Below are positions 1-7,349 of a stretch of 64,000 nt of DNA, piece after piece. Each line of letters starts with the position of its first letter. The stretch's first letter is position 1. The DNA is taken from assembly GCF_900100885.1 (NCBI RefSeq), contig NZ_LT629692.1:1860001-1924000 (forward strand), in the 5' to 3' direction. Source of the stretch: Microbacterium pygmaeum (GTDB lineage: Bacteria; Actinomycetota; Actinomycetes; Actinomycetales; Microbacteriaceae). The position numbers were made by a program, and so were the translations under genes. The notes under the pieces were generated by a model that was not told where the DNA came from, did not search any database, and worked only from the letters and a program-made list of their open reading frames with translations.

Positions 1-266
1 TCCTGGGCGCCTCGCAGGTCCCGATCAACATGTCGGTCTTCGCGACTCCGGTCACGAACGCCGCCTGGCACGACAAGCCCACCTGGGCGGTCATCGGCAC
101 CGATGACAACGCGTTCGATCAGGCGATGCTGCAGCACATGGCCACCCGCATCGGCGCCCAGATCACGAACGTCGCCGCGAGCCACGCCCTGTACGTCTCA
201 CAGCCCGCGGTGATCTCAGAGGTCATCGCCACCGCCGCGCAGAACGCGGCGGTTCCCGTCAGCTGA
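1..266 (+). CDS. Alpha/beta hydrolase, C-terminal part (partial at window start)
   Basis: The reading frame is open from base 3 to the TGA at 264-266, so the gene begins before the window. What remains looks like the last quarter of an alpha/beta hydrolase. It has an Asp-containing turn (around the words IGTDDN) and then a SHALYVSQP segment near the C terminus, which matches the position of the catalytic His in esterase/haloperoxidase-like members that end with a SHxxxVSxP pattern. An in-frame ATG at 30 exists but is internal. The substrate cannot be told from this fragment. Around 110 bases later comes a terminator that serves the gene on the other strand. Confidence 0.75.
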   Translation, partial: LGASQVPINMSVFATPVTNAAWHDKPTWAVIGTDDNAFDQAMLQHMATRIGAQITNVAASHALYVSQPAVISEVIATAAQNAAVPVS

Positions 267-347
267 CGAACGCGGTCGGCAGAGATTCCACATCGCGAGC
301 CTACGCGGCGCGCGAGACGGCGGCCTCAGGCATCCCATCGCGGCACG

Positions 348-380
348 AAAAAGCCCCGACCGTTACCACGCGGCCGGGGC
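348..380 (-). terminator. Rho-independent terminator for the gene ending at 415
   Basis: Read on the minus strand, a GCCCCG...CGGGGC stem (353-380) is followed directly by five T residues (348-352). It lies 35 bases past the stop of the membrane protein gene transcribed toward it. No other gene occupies 267-414. Confidence 0.8.
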
Positions 381-414
381 GAGACGGATGAGAAATCCGC
401 CTATCACCTTCAGC

Positions 415-1089
415 CTACCTCGGATCCACCGTCACCTCGGCCGTCCAGACCTCGATGCTGTGCCCGTCCATCGCGAATCGGACGACGCTTCCCGCGCCGA
501 GGCCACCGACCGACGCCGCCTCGATGCGCTCGCCGACCCGCAGGTCCAGCGACGGCTGGAGCGGTGCCGGCGTGCACGCCACCTGCGCGAGACCGTCCGC
601 TTCGGACCCCACCAGGAGGCATGTCAGACCCGAGTCGTCCACCGCCGACCAGACCGAGAGCTCCCGGAACGCGCCGAAGGACTCCAGCTGCGCGCCGACC
701 ATGCCGAAGGACGTGAGGTCGACCAGGTCGATGATGTCCTGCCGCTCCTGCTGGGTCGAATCCGTCGGGACGAGCACCGCCTCACCGTGCGGGACGGTCA
801 GTGCGTTCGCCGCCCACAGCAGCAGCAGCACGACGCCGATCACGAAGACGTTCCGCCGTGGCGGCGGTGACGGCTTCGGCTCCGGCGGGACGTGCGGTGT
901 GCGGCGCAGCGGGTCGGACAGCTCGTCCGGCACATCGGCGACGACCAGCGGGTGCGTGCGCGCCTCCAGCTCGTCGAGCCGTCGCAGCGCCACAGGGTCC
1001 GCGTCGATGTCGGCGTCGAGCCCATACGCCCGACGTCGCAGGGTCTCGAGCTCGCGAGCGAACTCGGGCGGCAGCGGCGACGCGTCCAC
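415..1089 (-). CDS. Hypothetical single-pass membrane protein
   Basis: Not a family I recognise. The frame is open up to an ATG at 1254, but the first 55 residues from that ATG are Arg-rich and overlap the start of the divergent gene. I prefer the GTG at 1089, which has GGAGG 11 bases upstream and gives 224 residues. The N-terminal 80 residues are charged and helical (a run containing ELETLRRRAYGLDADIDAD), then a Pro-rich spacer, one hydrophobic segment at about residues 80-97 (FVIGVVLLLLWAANAL), and an extracytoplasmic C-terminal domain of roughly 125 residues with two cysteines. It may be a membrane-anchored sensor or envelope protein. It is monocistronic and has its own terminator. Confidence 0.6.
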   Translation of the reverse strand: MDASPLPPEFARELETLRRRAYGLDADIDADPVALRRLDELEARTHPLVVADVPDELSDPLRRTPHVPPEPKPSPPPRRNVFVIGVVLLLLWAANALTVPHGEAVLVPTDSTQQERQDIIDLVDLTSFGMVGAQLESFGAFRELSVWSAVDDSGLTCLLVGSEADGLAQVACTPAPLQPSLDLRVGERIEAASVGGLGAGSVVRFAMDGHSIEVWTAEVTVDPR

Positions 1090-1240
1090 CCTTCGATCAT
1101 CCTCCGGTTCTGCCGCGCTTTCCAGAGGGCCCGTGTCGGTTACGGACGAAACGCGCCGCCACCGCCGGCGAGCACGCGGCGTGTCCCGTCCGTAAACGGC
1201 ACGCACGCTGGGAGCCCTGAGCCGCTCCGCGACCGTATGC

Positions 1241-1246
1241 CAGCAT
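1241..1246 (+). promoter_or_regulatory. Probable -10 box for a leaderless transcript (1253 gene)
   Basis: CAGCAT lies exactly six bases before the ATG at 1253, so transcription would begin at or next to the start codon. The same spacing recurs at many genes in this window. Confidence 0.45.
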
Positions 1247-1252
1247 GAAGGC

Positions 1253-1960
1253 ATGGCCGCCCGCTACGTCAGTGACATCGCCCGCGCCAACTGGAGCTCG
1301 GCGATCGCCGGGGTCGTCGGTCTGGGCGTGTCGGCGATCTACATCTTCACGACCGAGGGATACGACGGCGACGTCCCGACGGTGCTCATCCTGTTCTATC
1401 TCGTGGCCTGGCCGACGTTCGTGGCGGCCTACCTGATCTGGACGCACGTCATGTACGCGACCCGGGGACCGCGGACACTGGATGCCGCTGCCCGACGCGA
1501 AGCGGAGAAGCTCCGGCGCTGGTGGATCCGCGTATTCGGCTACGGCGGGGGGTCGAGCTGGGCGCTCACCGGGGCGCTGGTCGCGGTTCTGCTGACCATC
1601 GTGATCGCGCAGAACCCGGCGTTCCGCAGCGACTGGCTCTATATCGTCCTGGGTCTGCTCTCGGTCGCCAGCTCGTGGGCGCTGATGGTGTACTCCTTCG
1701 CACTGGAGTACGTGCGCCTGGCGGTCGCCGACGACGAGGACGAGCCGCACATCGAATTGACGGTCCGCGGCGATCCGCGATTCGCGGACTACCTGACGTT
1801 CGCCGTGCTCCTGTCGGCGATGGCGGCGACCGTGTCCGCGTCGGTGCGCTCGCGGCGAGCGTGGACCCTGGTGCGCATCAACGTGCTGTTCGCATTCGCG
1901 TTCAACTCCGTCATCGTGGCGATGATGGTCTCGCTCCTGTTCGGCGGGTTGGTGAGCTGA
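1253..1960 (+). CDS. DUF1345 family membrane protein
   Basis: A 235-residue integral membrane protein with about five hydrophobic segments (residues ~15-32, 42-64, 97-118, 127-150 and 205-230). The organisation resembles DUF1345 proteins: the loop before the last two helices contains DPRFADYLTFAVLLSAM, followed by a late NVLFAFAFNSVIVAM segment, both as in that family. Function is unknown for the family. The ATG at 1253 has no Shine-Dalgarno sequence but has a -10-like hexamer six bases upstream, which fits a leaderless start. The next gene follows after three bases and is probably co-transcribed. Confidence 0.8.
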   Translation: MAARYVSDIARANWSSAIAGVVGLGVSAIYIFTTEGYDGDVPTVLILFYLVAWPTFVAAYLIWTHVMYATRGPRTLDAAARREAEKLRRWWIRVFGYGGGSSWALTGALVAVLLTIVIAQNPAFRSDWLYIVLGLLSVASSWALMVYSFALEYVRLAVADDEDEPHIELTVRGDPRFADYLTFAVLLSAMAATVSASVRSRRAWTLVRINVLFAFAFNSVIVAMMVSLLFGGLVS

Positions 1961-1963
1961 CCC

Positions 1964-2383
1964 GTGGCCTCCCTCGATGATCTGCGCAGGATCACGGCGA
2001 CGCTGCCGGGCAACGACGAGCGCACAACGACCGGCGGCGCTGCGTGGTTCGTGCGCAACAAGCCCTATGCGTGGGAGTGCCGTCCGTGGCCGAGCATTCC
2101 CGACGACGTCCGGGCGATCGTCGCCGCCGAGCTCGTGGTCGGCGTGAAGGTCGCGGAGCGGATCGACGCCCTCGCGCTCGTCGAGATGGCGCCCGACGTC
2201 TTTGTGCGCACGACCACGCCCTGGGGTGAGCCGAAGATCGCGTTCCGCATGGCCGGCATCGAGCAGGATCATCTGGTCGAACTCGTGACCGAGGCCTGGC
2301 GCGTCCAGGCGCCGAAATACCTGCGTGCGGAGTTCGACGAGCGGGCGGAGCGGATCGCCGCTACAGGCGAGCGCGGCGAGTGA
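1964..2383 (+). CDS. MmcQ/YjbR family protein
   Basis: A 139-residue protein of the MmcQ/YjbR (CyaY-like fold) family, whose members are small DNA-binding or otherwise uncharacterised proteins. It shows the family layout: an N-terminal LPGNDERTT segment, a WFVRNKPYAWECRPWP stretch in place of the usual 'fxvxgkxFa' strand, then a long helix and a C-terminal VTEAWRVQAPKYL helix. It starts with GTG three bases after the DUF1345 stop, which suggests one operon. Its last 23 bases overlap the convergent gene that ends at 2361. Confidence 0.72.
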   Translation: MASLDDLRRITATLPGNDERTTTGGAAWFVRNKPYAWECRPWPSIPDDVRAIVAAELVVGVKVAERIDALALVEMAPDVFVRTTTPWGEPKIAFRMAGIEQDHLVELVTEAWRVQAPKYLRAEFDERAERIAATGERGE

Positions 2384-3293
2384 TCGTGTCGGGCGCGAAC
2401 TCGCGCACCGCGTTCGGGATCGTCGCCGCGCAGGTGCTCAGCAGTGGCGCGGACATCTGCTCGTGCACGCGCACCGTCAGCACGTCGTCGCCGTGTTCCA
2501 GCTCGACCGCCCACCCGCCCTCGATGCGCTCCTCGCTGAGCGGAGTGAACGCGTCGATCCGCAGATCGCCGGTGTGGCTGCGCGCGAACGACTGCGCGGC
2601 CTGCACGACGTTGGTGAGCGAACTGCGCCCGCGGTAGTAGCGCTCCACCACCTCCCCGTGCCGGTAGCTCTCGACGATCTCAGCCGCCTGCGCGGCCGGC
2701 ACGCGTCCGTAGTACAGGCCGTACGGGAGCACGATCATCGTTGCGGCGAAGCGGTCACCGCCGAGGTGCGAGCTCTCCCAGGTCGCGTCGGGATACGCCG
2801 CGGCGAGGGCCTGCGCGACGGGTCGACCGCGCACGGCGCAGCACTGGTCGTGACGGGCGTGCGTGCACACCAGCAGGGCGGGCTCGGACGAGGGGATGCC
2901 GGCGCTGCCGTCGAGGGGCACGTGCAGAAGTTCCGCGGGGTCCTCGACACTGCCCCAACGGATCGACTCACGGCCGGGGCGCGCATCGGCGAGCGCCCAT
3001 CGCCAGCTCGTCTGCGTCCGACGCGCGTCCGCCCGGCGCCCGAACTTCCGAATCGCGACCGGCCGGATGCCCTCGCCCTCCGCGCGGCGCGCGAGCGCCC
3101 GGCCGAGCTCTGGATCGAGCCGTGACTGGAACAGCGCATGTGTTCCCCATGCGCCGTCGATCTCGATGAGCAGCCATCGCGCCCCGAACCCGCCGGTGCC
3201 GGCGAGCGGGTCGTCCCGCTCGAGCGACCGATCGCTGCACGGCTCCCACCCGCGGGACTCGTCGTACGTCGCCGGAAGCGCAGTCGCGCTCAT
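2361..3293 (-). CDS. Sucrase/ferredoxin-like family protein
   Basis: A 310-residue protein of the Suc_Fer-like family (thioredoxin-fold ferredoxin relatives). The N-terminal part has a CSDRSLERDDPLAGT start typical of the family. The central part has CTHARHDQCCAVRG followed by WESSHLGGDRFAATM, the family's hallmark Cys-containing loop and His-rich GG motif, which are thought to hold an iron-sulfur cluster or metal. Enzyme activity is not established for most members, and the 'sucrase' name comes from a weak historic assignment. It is transcribed with the cupin oxygenase gene upstream (10-base gap), so the two redox/iron proteins may be co-expressed. Confidence 0.8.
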   Translation of the reverse strand: MSATALPATYDESRGWEPCSDRSLERDDPLAGTGGFGARWLLIEIDGAWGTHALFQSRLDPELGRALARRAEGEGIRPVAIRKFGRRADARRTQTSWRWALADARPGRESIRWGSVEDPAELLHVPLDGSAGIPSSEPALLVCTHARHDQCCAVRGRPVAQALAAAYPDATWESSHLGGDRFAATMIVLPYGLYYGRVPAAQAAEIVESYRHGEVVERYYRGRSSLTNVVQAAQSFARSHTGDLRIDAFTPLSEERIEGGWAVELEHGDDVLTVRVHEQMSAPLLSTCAATIPNAVREFAPDTITRRARL

Positions 3294-3303
3294 GCGATGC
3301 GGT

Positions 3304-4524
3304 TCATCCGGCCACCACGACGCCTTCGCGCAGCAGCCGGCGCGTCACGACCAGCGACGAGGCGGGATCGAGCCCCGGCAGGGATCCGGCGCGCTGGTCG
3401 CTCGCGCGCAGGGCGTGGACGGCTTCCGAGGCTTCTGCCGGCAGCGTGATCGTCGCGCGCGGCAGCACGATGCGGACGGTATCCGCGTCATCGGTGATGC
3501 GGGCAGTCAGGGCGCCACGCCAGCGCACGACGGTGTCCGGGGCGAGGTTCCCGATCAGATCCACCGTCGCCAGCGGACGGACCGGTGCCGGGCGCACCGC
3601 GCTGTGGAAGGCGCGCTGCAATGCTGCCGCAACCCGGCCGTCGTCGGCCGCGCGGTCCAGCAGGTGCTGCGCCGCGGCGACGGTCTTCGCCAGATCCGGG
3701 GCGAAGGCTGCAGCATCCGCGAAGTCGACCCCCAGGGGCAGCGGAGCGCGCAGCTCGGCGTCATCGCCGGCCCGGGCGAGCAGCTGCGTCAGCACGTCGT
3801 GGCGGGTGGCGGCGCGCACGCCGATGGTGAGATGGATGGAGGTGCCGCCCTGTGCGACCGCGGAGTGGATCCATCCGCGGGGCAGATACAGCACATCGCC
3901 GGGCTCGAACACGGCGTCGATCGTCGGAGTCGACTGGGCGCGCTCGGCCACGGCTGCGCGATGATCGGTCCAGGGCTGATCGGCGAGCGGATGCCGGTGC
4001 ACCGGTTCGTGGATCGTCCAGCGCTTCGCCCCCGCGATCTGGATCACGAAGACATCGTGCGTGTCGTAGTGCGGGTCGAACCCGCGCGAGGATGCCGGCG
4101 TGACGTAGGCGTTGACCTGCGCGGGGTGGCCCAGGTCTTCGATCAGCTGACGCGTGAACCCGGAGATCGGCTCCCACGTGCGATGCAGGCCCTGCAGGAC
4201 GAGGGTCGCGCCGCCGGCGAACTGCTCGAGGACCTTGGCCGAGTCCAGCTGATCGCCGACCTCGGCGCCGAATCCGCCCGAACCAGTGAAGGATGCGGGG
4301 GAGAGGACGGAGCCCTCGGATGCCATCCGCACGAATGGTGTGCGCAGCCCGCGGTCGGCCACCAGCTCATCGACCGCGTCAGTGCTGAAGAGGTCTTCGA
4401 AACCGTCTTCGGAACGAGCCAGAAGGGGACGCTCGCCCCAGTACTGGTCGGCGAAGGCCGCGGGAGAGATGCCGGTCAGACGCGTGAGCGCGGGCCGGTC
4501 TCCCGGCCCGCGCTGCTCGGTCAT
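3304..4524 (-). CDS. JmjC-type cupin oxygenase (Cupin_4 / ribosomal-oxygenase-like)
   Basis: A 406-residue Fe(II)/2-oxoglutarate oxygenase of the family that includes bacterial YcfD and eukaryotic MINA53 and NO66, which hydroxylate Arg or His in ribosomal proteins. Counting from the ATG at 4524, the iron triad is H152-x-D154 and H220. H152/D154 sit in PHYDTHDVFVIQIAGAKRW, the classic HxD...QxxGxKxW signature. A C-terminal ~150 residues forms the expected helical/winged-helix region. A TTG at 4530 would add two residues. The ATG lies two bases after the stop of a tandem-repeat protein gene, so the two are translationally coupled. That small, His- and Asp-rich protein is a plausible substrate, although this is inference. 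A ribosomal protein target is the alternative. Confidence 0.85.
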   Translation of the reverse strand: MTEQRGPGDRPALTRLTGISPAAFADQYWGERPLLARSEDGFEDLFSTDAVDELVADRGLRTPFVRMASEGSVLSPASFTGSGGFGAEVGDQLDSAKVLEQFAGGATLVLQGLHRTWEPISGFTRQLIEDLGHPAQVNAYVTPASSRGFDPHYDTHDVFVIQIAGAKRWTIHEPVHRHPLADQPWTDHRAAVAERAQSTPTIDAVFEPGDVLYLPRGWIHSAVAQGGTSIHLTIGVRAATRHDVLTQLLARAGDDAELRAPLPLGVDFADAAAFAPDLAKTVAAAQHLLDRAADDGRVAAALQRAFHSAVRPAPVRPLATVDLIGNLAPDTVVRWRGALTARITDDADTVRIVLPRATITLPAEASEAVHALRASDQRAGSLPGLDPASSLVVTRRLLREGVVVAG

Positions 4525-4526
4525 GC

Positions 4527-4784
4527 TCAAGCGGATCCGTCCGCGCCGCCGTCGTGTCCGCCGGCGTTCGCGCCGCCGTCGGCGGGGCCCTCTCCGGCGT
4601 CCGCCGATCCGTCGGCGCCGCCGTCGTGTCCGCCGGCGTTCGCGCCGCCGTCCGCCGGACCTTCGCCCGCGTCGGCCGCGCCGTCGGCGCCGCCGTCATG
4701 TCCGTTCGGGTTCGCGCCGCCGTCGGCGGGGCCTTCACCGCTGGATGCGTTCGTTGTGGTGATGTCGTCGTCGTTGATGCTCAT
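4527..4784 (-). CDS. Small tandem-repeat protein rich in Gly, Asp and Ala
   Basis: An 85-residue protein with a 15-residue leader-like segment (MSINDDDITTTNASS) followed by three near-identical 24-residue repeats; the last repeat lacks its final two residues. Each unit reads GEGPADGGAN, two variable residues, then GHDGGADG(A/S)ADA. Each has one His, four Asp and one Asn, and no Cys, Lys or Arg. It is not a signal-peptide protein. GGAGG lies six bases before the ATG. The stop is two bases from the start of the JmjC oxygenase gene. The composition suggests an unfolded acidic protein, and the repeats offer identical sites for modification. The function is unknown. The alternatives are a hydroxylated RiPP-like precursor or a metal-binding filler protein. 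Confidence 0.75.
   Translation of the reverse strand: MSINDDDITTTNASSGEGPADGGANPNGHDGGADGAADAGEGPADGGANAGGHDGGADGSADAGEGPADGGANAGGHDGGADGSA
4530..4739 (-). repeat. Three 72-bp coding tandem repeats
   Basis: Three head-to-tail copies (4668-4739, 4596-4667, 4530-4595) encode the 24-residue units of the small Gly/Asp-rich protein. The copies differ at only a few bases, chiefly in the two variable codons after GGAN and one Ala/Ser codon. The third copy is cut short by the stop codon. The phase is a multiple of three, so unit number can change without a frameshift. Confidence 0.9.
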
Positions 4785-4896
4785 GGCAGCCTCCGAGATA
4801 GATGCGGCGCGGGTGCGCCATCGCCGACGATACCGGCGGCCGCGTGCGCAGACGAGTGCTTGACAGGATGTGACGGATGCCGCATCCGGCGCGGGT

Positions 4897-5745
4897 TCAG
4901 CCGCGGGCGTCGGGCTTGTCCAGGCCTGCCCAGAACGCGAGGATCTCAGCGGCGAGGGCGTCAGGCTGTTCCAACGGAATGAGCGTGCGTGCGCCGGCGA
5001 TCGTTACGGCTCGCGCGCGCGGGGCGAGGTCGGCCGCGCGCTCGGCGTCGGCCGGGCTCCAGTCGCCTCGGTCGTCGGACGCGACGAACAGGCTCGGCAC
5101 GCGGGTATCCGCGAGCGCGGCGGTGACATCGAGCCGGTCGACGATGAACGAGCGAAGCGCGGCACTCATGCTCGCCTTCGTCGGGCGCCGGAGGCTGTCC
5201 GCTACGACCTGAAGCGTGGTGGGGTCGGCGGCGGAGGCATCCGTGAGCATGGCACCGACGATCGCTTCCCGGACCGGACCGACCGGGCCGGCCGCCCGCA
5301 GCAGCGGCGCGAGCAGAGCGATCTTGCGTCTCAGGTCGGGCGCGATCGGCTCCGTCGGAGAGCTGATGGCGACGAGGCTGCGCAGCGAGGTGGCATCCGT
5401 CGCCAGATCCAGCCCCACGTGACCGCCGAAGGCGTTGCCGACCCAATCGACGGGCTCGCCCGGGCTGAGCACGTCGAGGCAGTCGCGGGCGGCATCCGCG
5501 GCCTCGGCGATGCTGGACCTGCGGCGGAGGGGCGCGCTTCGGCCGAGCCCCGGCGGGTCGATCAGCACGAAGCGCCGCGGAATCGCCGACCCGGAGGCCA
5601 GGGTCGGCACGATGCGGTCCCACGTGTGGCTGTCGACGAACATCGAGGACCAGAGGACGGTCGGTCGACCGGAGCCGATGCTGCGCGCGTTCAGTGCACC
5701 GAGCCGGGTATCGATCCGCTCGACGTGTTCGAGAAGAGTGTGCAT
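4897..5745 (-). CDS. Alpha/beta-hydrolase fold protein lacking the catalytic Ser and His
   Basis: A 282-residue alpha/beta hydrolase by sequence pattern: LIDPPGLGRS strand-loop, nucleophile-elbow region, four-helix cap and a C-terminal IPLEQPDALAAEI tail. The nucleophile elbow reads GNAFGG (residues 103-108), so Ala105 (codon GCC) replaces the expected Ser. At the catalytic His position the motif reads GARTLIPLEQ, with Thr254 instead of His. The acid (ASDD) region remains. It should therefore have no classical esterase activity and may act as a binding protein or ligand sensor. It is divergent from a TetR gene and shares a palindromic operator with it. The ATG at 5745 has no leader: a TAACAT hexamer lies six bases upstream. 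Confidence 0.75.
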   Translation of the reverse strand: MHTLLEHVERIDTRLGALNARSIGSGRPTVLWSSMFVDSHTWDRIVPTLASGSAIPRRFVLIDPPGLGRSAPLRRRSSIAEAADAARDCLDVLSPGEPVDWVGNAFGGHVGLDLATDATSLRSLVAISSPTEPIAPDLRRKIALLAPLLRAAGPVGPVREAIVGAMLTDASAADPTTLQVVADSLRRPTKASMSAALRSFIVDRLDVTAALADTRVPSLFVASDDRGDWSPADAERAADLAPRARAVTIAGARTLIPLEQPDALAAEILAFWAGLDKPDARG

Positions 5746-5776
5746 GTATTCATGTTAGCTTAACTAACATGAATAC
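5746..5776. promoter_or_regulatory. Palindromic operator between TetR and pseudo-hydrolase genes
   Basis: A perfect inverted repeat, GTATTCATGTTAG - CTTAA - CTAACATGAATAC, fills the space between the two divergent genes. The sequence is AT-rich against a GC-rich background. Each arm contains TAACAT, a possible -10 box. On the minus strand this box is six bases before the ATG at 5745. On the plus strand it lies at 5765-5770, which places transcription start before the ATG at 5790. TetR binding here would block both promoters. Confidence 0.8.
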
Positions 5777-5789
5777 GCGACGGTACGAC

Positions 5790-6371
5790 ATGCGGACGCG
5801 TGACAGAGGCGCGGAGGCCACCGGCGAACGCATCGTCGACGCTATGCTGACCCGCTTCGCGTCAGCGCCGTACGAGCACATCCGCATCGAGGACGTCGCT
5901 GCGGACGCCGGGGTGACGGGTCAGACCGTGCTGCGCCGGTTCGGCAGCAAGTCGGAGCTGATGAAGGCGACCGTGCAGCGCGAGCTGGCACGCATCGCGG
6001 CCGCCCGACAGGACGCGGCGCACGCGTCGCCGGCCGAGACCATCCGCGATCTCGTGCTGCATTACGAGCGGTACGGCGCACTGATCCTGAAGACCTATTC
6101 GGAGGCTCCGCTCGTTCCCGGTCTGCCGGAGATCGCGGCTCGCGGACGCGCCTTCCACGTCGAGTGGTGCCGGCGCGCGTTTCCCGTCGACGAGACGCTC
6201 CGGCCACGCGACCGCGAACGGCGGATCGCTCAGGTCATCGCGATCTGCGACGCGACGACGTGGCGCATCCTGCGCTTCGATGGCGGACTCGACCAGGCGC
6301 AGACGGAGGTCGCCCTCCGGGAGCTGCTGCTGCCCCTCATCGACATCGGTGGCAGCGACGCTGGCGCGTAA
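5790..6371 (+). CDS. TetR family transcriptional regulator
   Basis: A TetR-type repressor. The N-terminal helix-turn-helix covers about residues 10-55 (GERIVDAML...IEDVAADAGVTGQTVLRRFGSKSEL), followed by a helical ligand-binding domain. I chose the ATG at 5790 (193 residues) because the shared operator's -10-like box at 5765-5770 would make the ATG at 5769 lie upstream of the transcript. The longer form (200 residues) cannot be excluded. It almost certainly controls the divergent hydrolase-fold gene and itself through the 31-bp palindrome. The ligand is unknown. The Ntn hydrolase gene downstream has its own -10 box and is likely a separate unit. Confidence 0.82.
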   Translation: MRTRDRGAEATGERIVDAMLTRFASAPYEHIRIEDVAADAGVTGQTVLRRFGSKSELMKATVQRELARIAAARQDAAHASPAETIRDLVLHYERYGALILKTYSEAPLVPGLPEIAARGRAFHVEWCRRAFPVDETLRPRDRERRIAQVIAICDATTWRILRFDGGLDQAQTEVALRELLLPLIDIGGSDAGA

Positions 6372-6382
6372 CACCTGTCGGA

Positions 6383-6388
6383 TACGAT
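6383..6388 (+). promoter_or_regulatory. Probable -10 box for a leaderless transcript (6396 gene)
   Basis: TACGAT lies seven bases before the GTG start at 6396, with no ribosome binding site between them. Confidence 0.5.
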
Positions 6389-6395
6389 CCCCGAT

Positions 6396-7349
6396 GTGTG
6401 CACGAGGATCTTCTGGAACGACAACGCCGTGGCCAAGACCGTCAGCCGCTGTATGGACTGGTCGGTCAGTGACGAACCCGAGCTGTGGTTCGTTCCGCGC
6501 GGGACGCGCCGCGTGGGTGGCGCCGACGCGGACAGCCTGGAATGGACGTCGGCGCACGCGAGCCTCGTCACGAGCATGTGGAGGCTCGGCACCGTCGACG
6601 GACTCAACGAGAAGGGCCTCGCAGCGCACGCGCTGTACCTGGACCCGGAGGACGTGGCCTTCGCCGATCCTGACGAGCGACCATCGGTGACGAACGCGAT
6701 GTGGGTGCAGTATCTGCTGGACACGTACGCAACCGTCGCCGATGCCGTCGAGGCGATCGATCGGATCCGGATCACGTCGCCGGCATTCCGGGGCGAGCAG
6801 CTCGGCATCCACATCGCCTTGGAAGACCCCTCCGGTGATTCGGCCGTGATCGAGCCGCTCGGCGGCAAACTGGTCGTCCACCACGGCCCGGAGTTCACCG
6901 TGATGGCCAACTCGCCGACCCTGGACAGACAGCTGGAGAACCTCGCGCGATATCGGCCGTTCGGCGGCGAACTGCCGCCGCCGGGCGACATCACCTCGGC
7001 CGATCGGTTCGTGCGCGCGGCGTACTTCTTGCACTATCTGCCTGAGCCGACGAGCGTCGAGGAGGCCGTGGCCGGGGTCTTCCAGCTGATCCAGAACGTC
7101 TCGGTGCCGTACGGGGCCCCGTACTCGGACGGCGGCGTCTACCCGACCTGGTGGCGGGCCGGTGCGGACCTCACGAACCGCACCTACTTCTTCGGCTCCA
7201 CCCGCAGCCCGAACATCTTCTGGGTGAGCCTGGACGAACTGGCAGAGACGACGGAGGTTCTGCGGATCGACCCCCGGCAGCTTCGCCTGGTGGGCGATCA
7301 GACCGCCGGCCTGGAACCGGCACAGCTGGTGTACGGCGCGGTCAGCTGA
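6396..7349 (+). CDS. Ntn-type linear amide C-N hydrolase (choloylglycine hydrolase family)
   Basis: A 317-residue member of the penicillin V acylase / bile salt hydrolase family, which cleaves linear amide bonds using an N-terminal Cys. The start is GTG followed directly by TGC, so Cys2 becomes the nucleophile after Met removal (MCTRIFW). A conserved DAVEAIDRIRI segment, a later VMANSPTLDRQLENL stretch (the usual position of the conserved Asn) and a C-terminal TYFFGSTRSPNIFWVSLD motif fit the family. No signal peptide is visible, so it is cytoplasmic. Possible substrates are N-acyl amino acids, acyl-homoserine lactones or penicillin V. These cannot be separated from sequence alone. Translation is probably leaderless. 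Confidence 0.82.
   Translation: MCTRIFWNDNAVAKTVSRCMDWSVSDEPELWFVPRGTRRVGGADADSLEWTSAHASLVTSMWRLGTVDGLNEKGLAAHALYLDPEDVAFADPDERPSVTNAMWVQYLLDTYATVADAVEAIDRIRITSPAFRGEQLGIHIALEDPSGDSAVIEPLGGKLVVHHGPEFTVMANSPTLDRQLENLARYRPFGGELPPPGDITSADRFVRAAYFLHYLPEPTSVEEAVAGVFQLIQNVSVPYGAPYSDGGVYPTWWRAGADLTNRTYFFGSTRSPNIFWVSLDELAETTEVLRIDPRQLRLVGDQTAGLEPAQLVYGAVS

Noticed and set aside
4530..4739. Possible CRISPR-like array
   Set aside because: The three 72-bp repeats are contiguous, without spacers, in phase and inside an open frame with a ribosome site, so they are coding repeats. I saw no repeat-spacer array anywhere in the window.
2863..4863. 666-codon open frame on the plus strand
   Set aside because: It is antisense to the sucrase/ferredoxin-like, JmjC and repeat-protein genes, all of which have clear family motifs. 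High GC keeps antisense frames open, and the translation is Arg/Pro/Ser-rich without domains.
5769..5789. TetR start at the ATG 5769
   Set aside because: The most likely -10 box (5765-5770) would overlap this codon, so translation from 5790 is more consistent. It remains a possible alternative.
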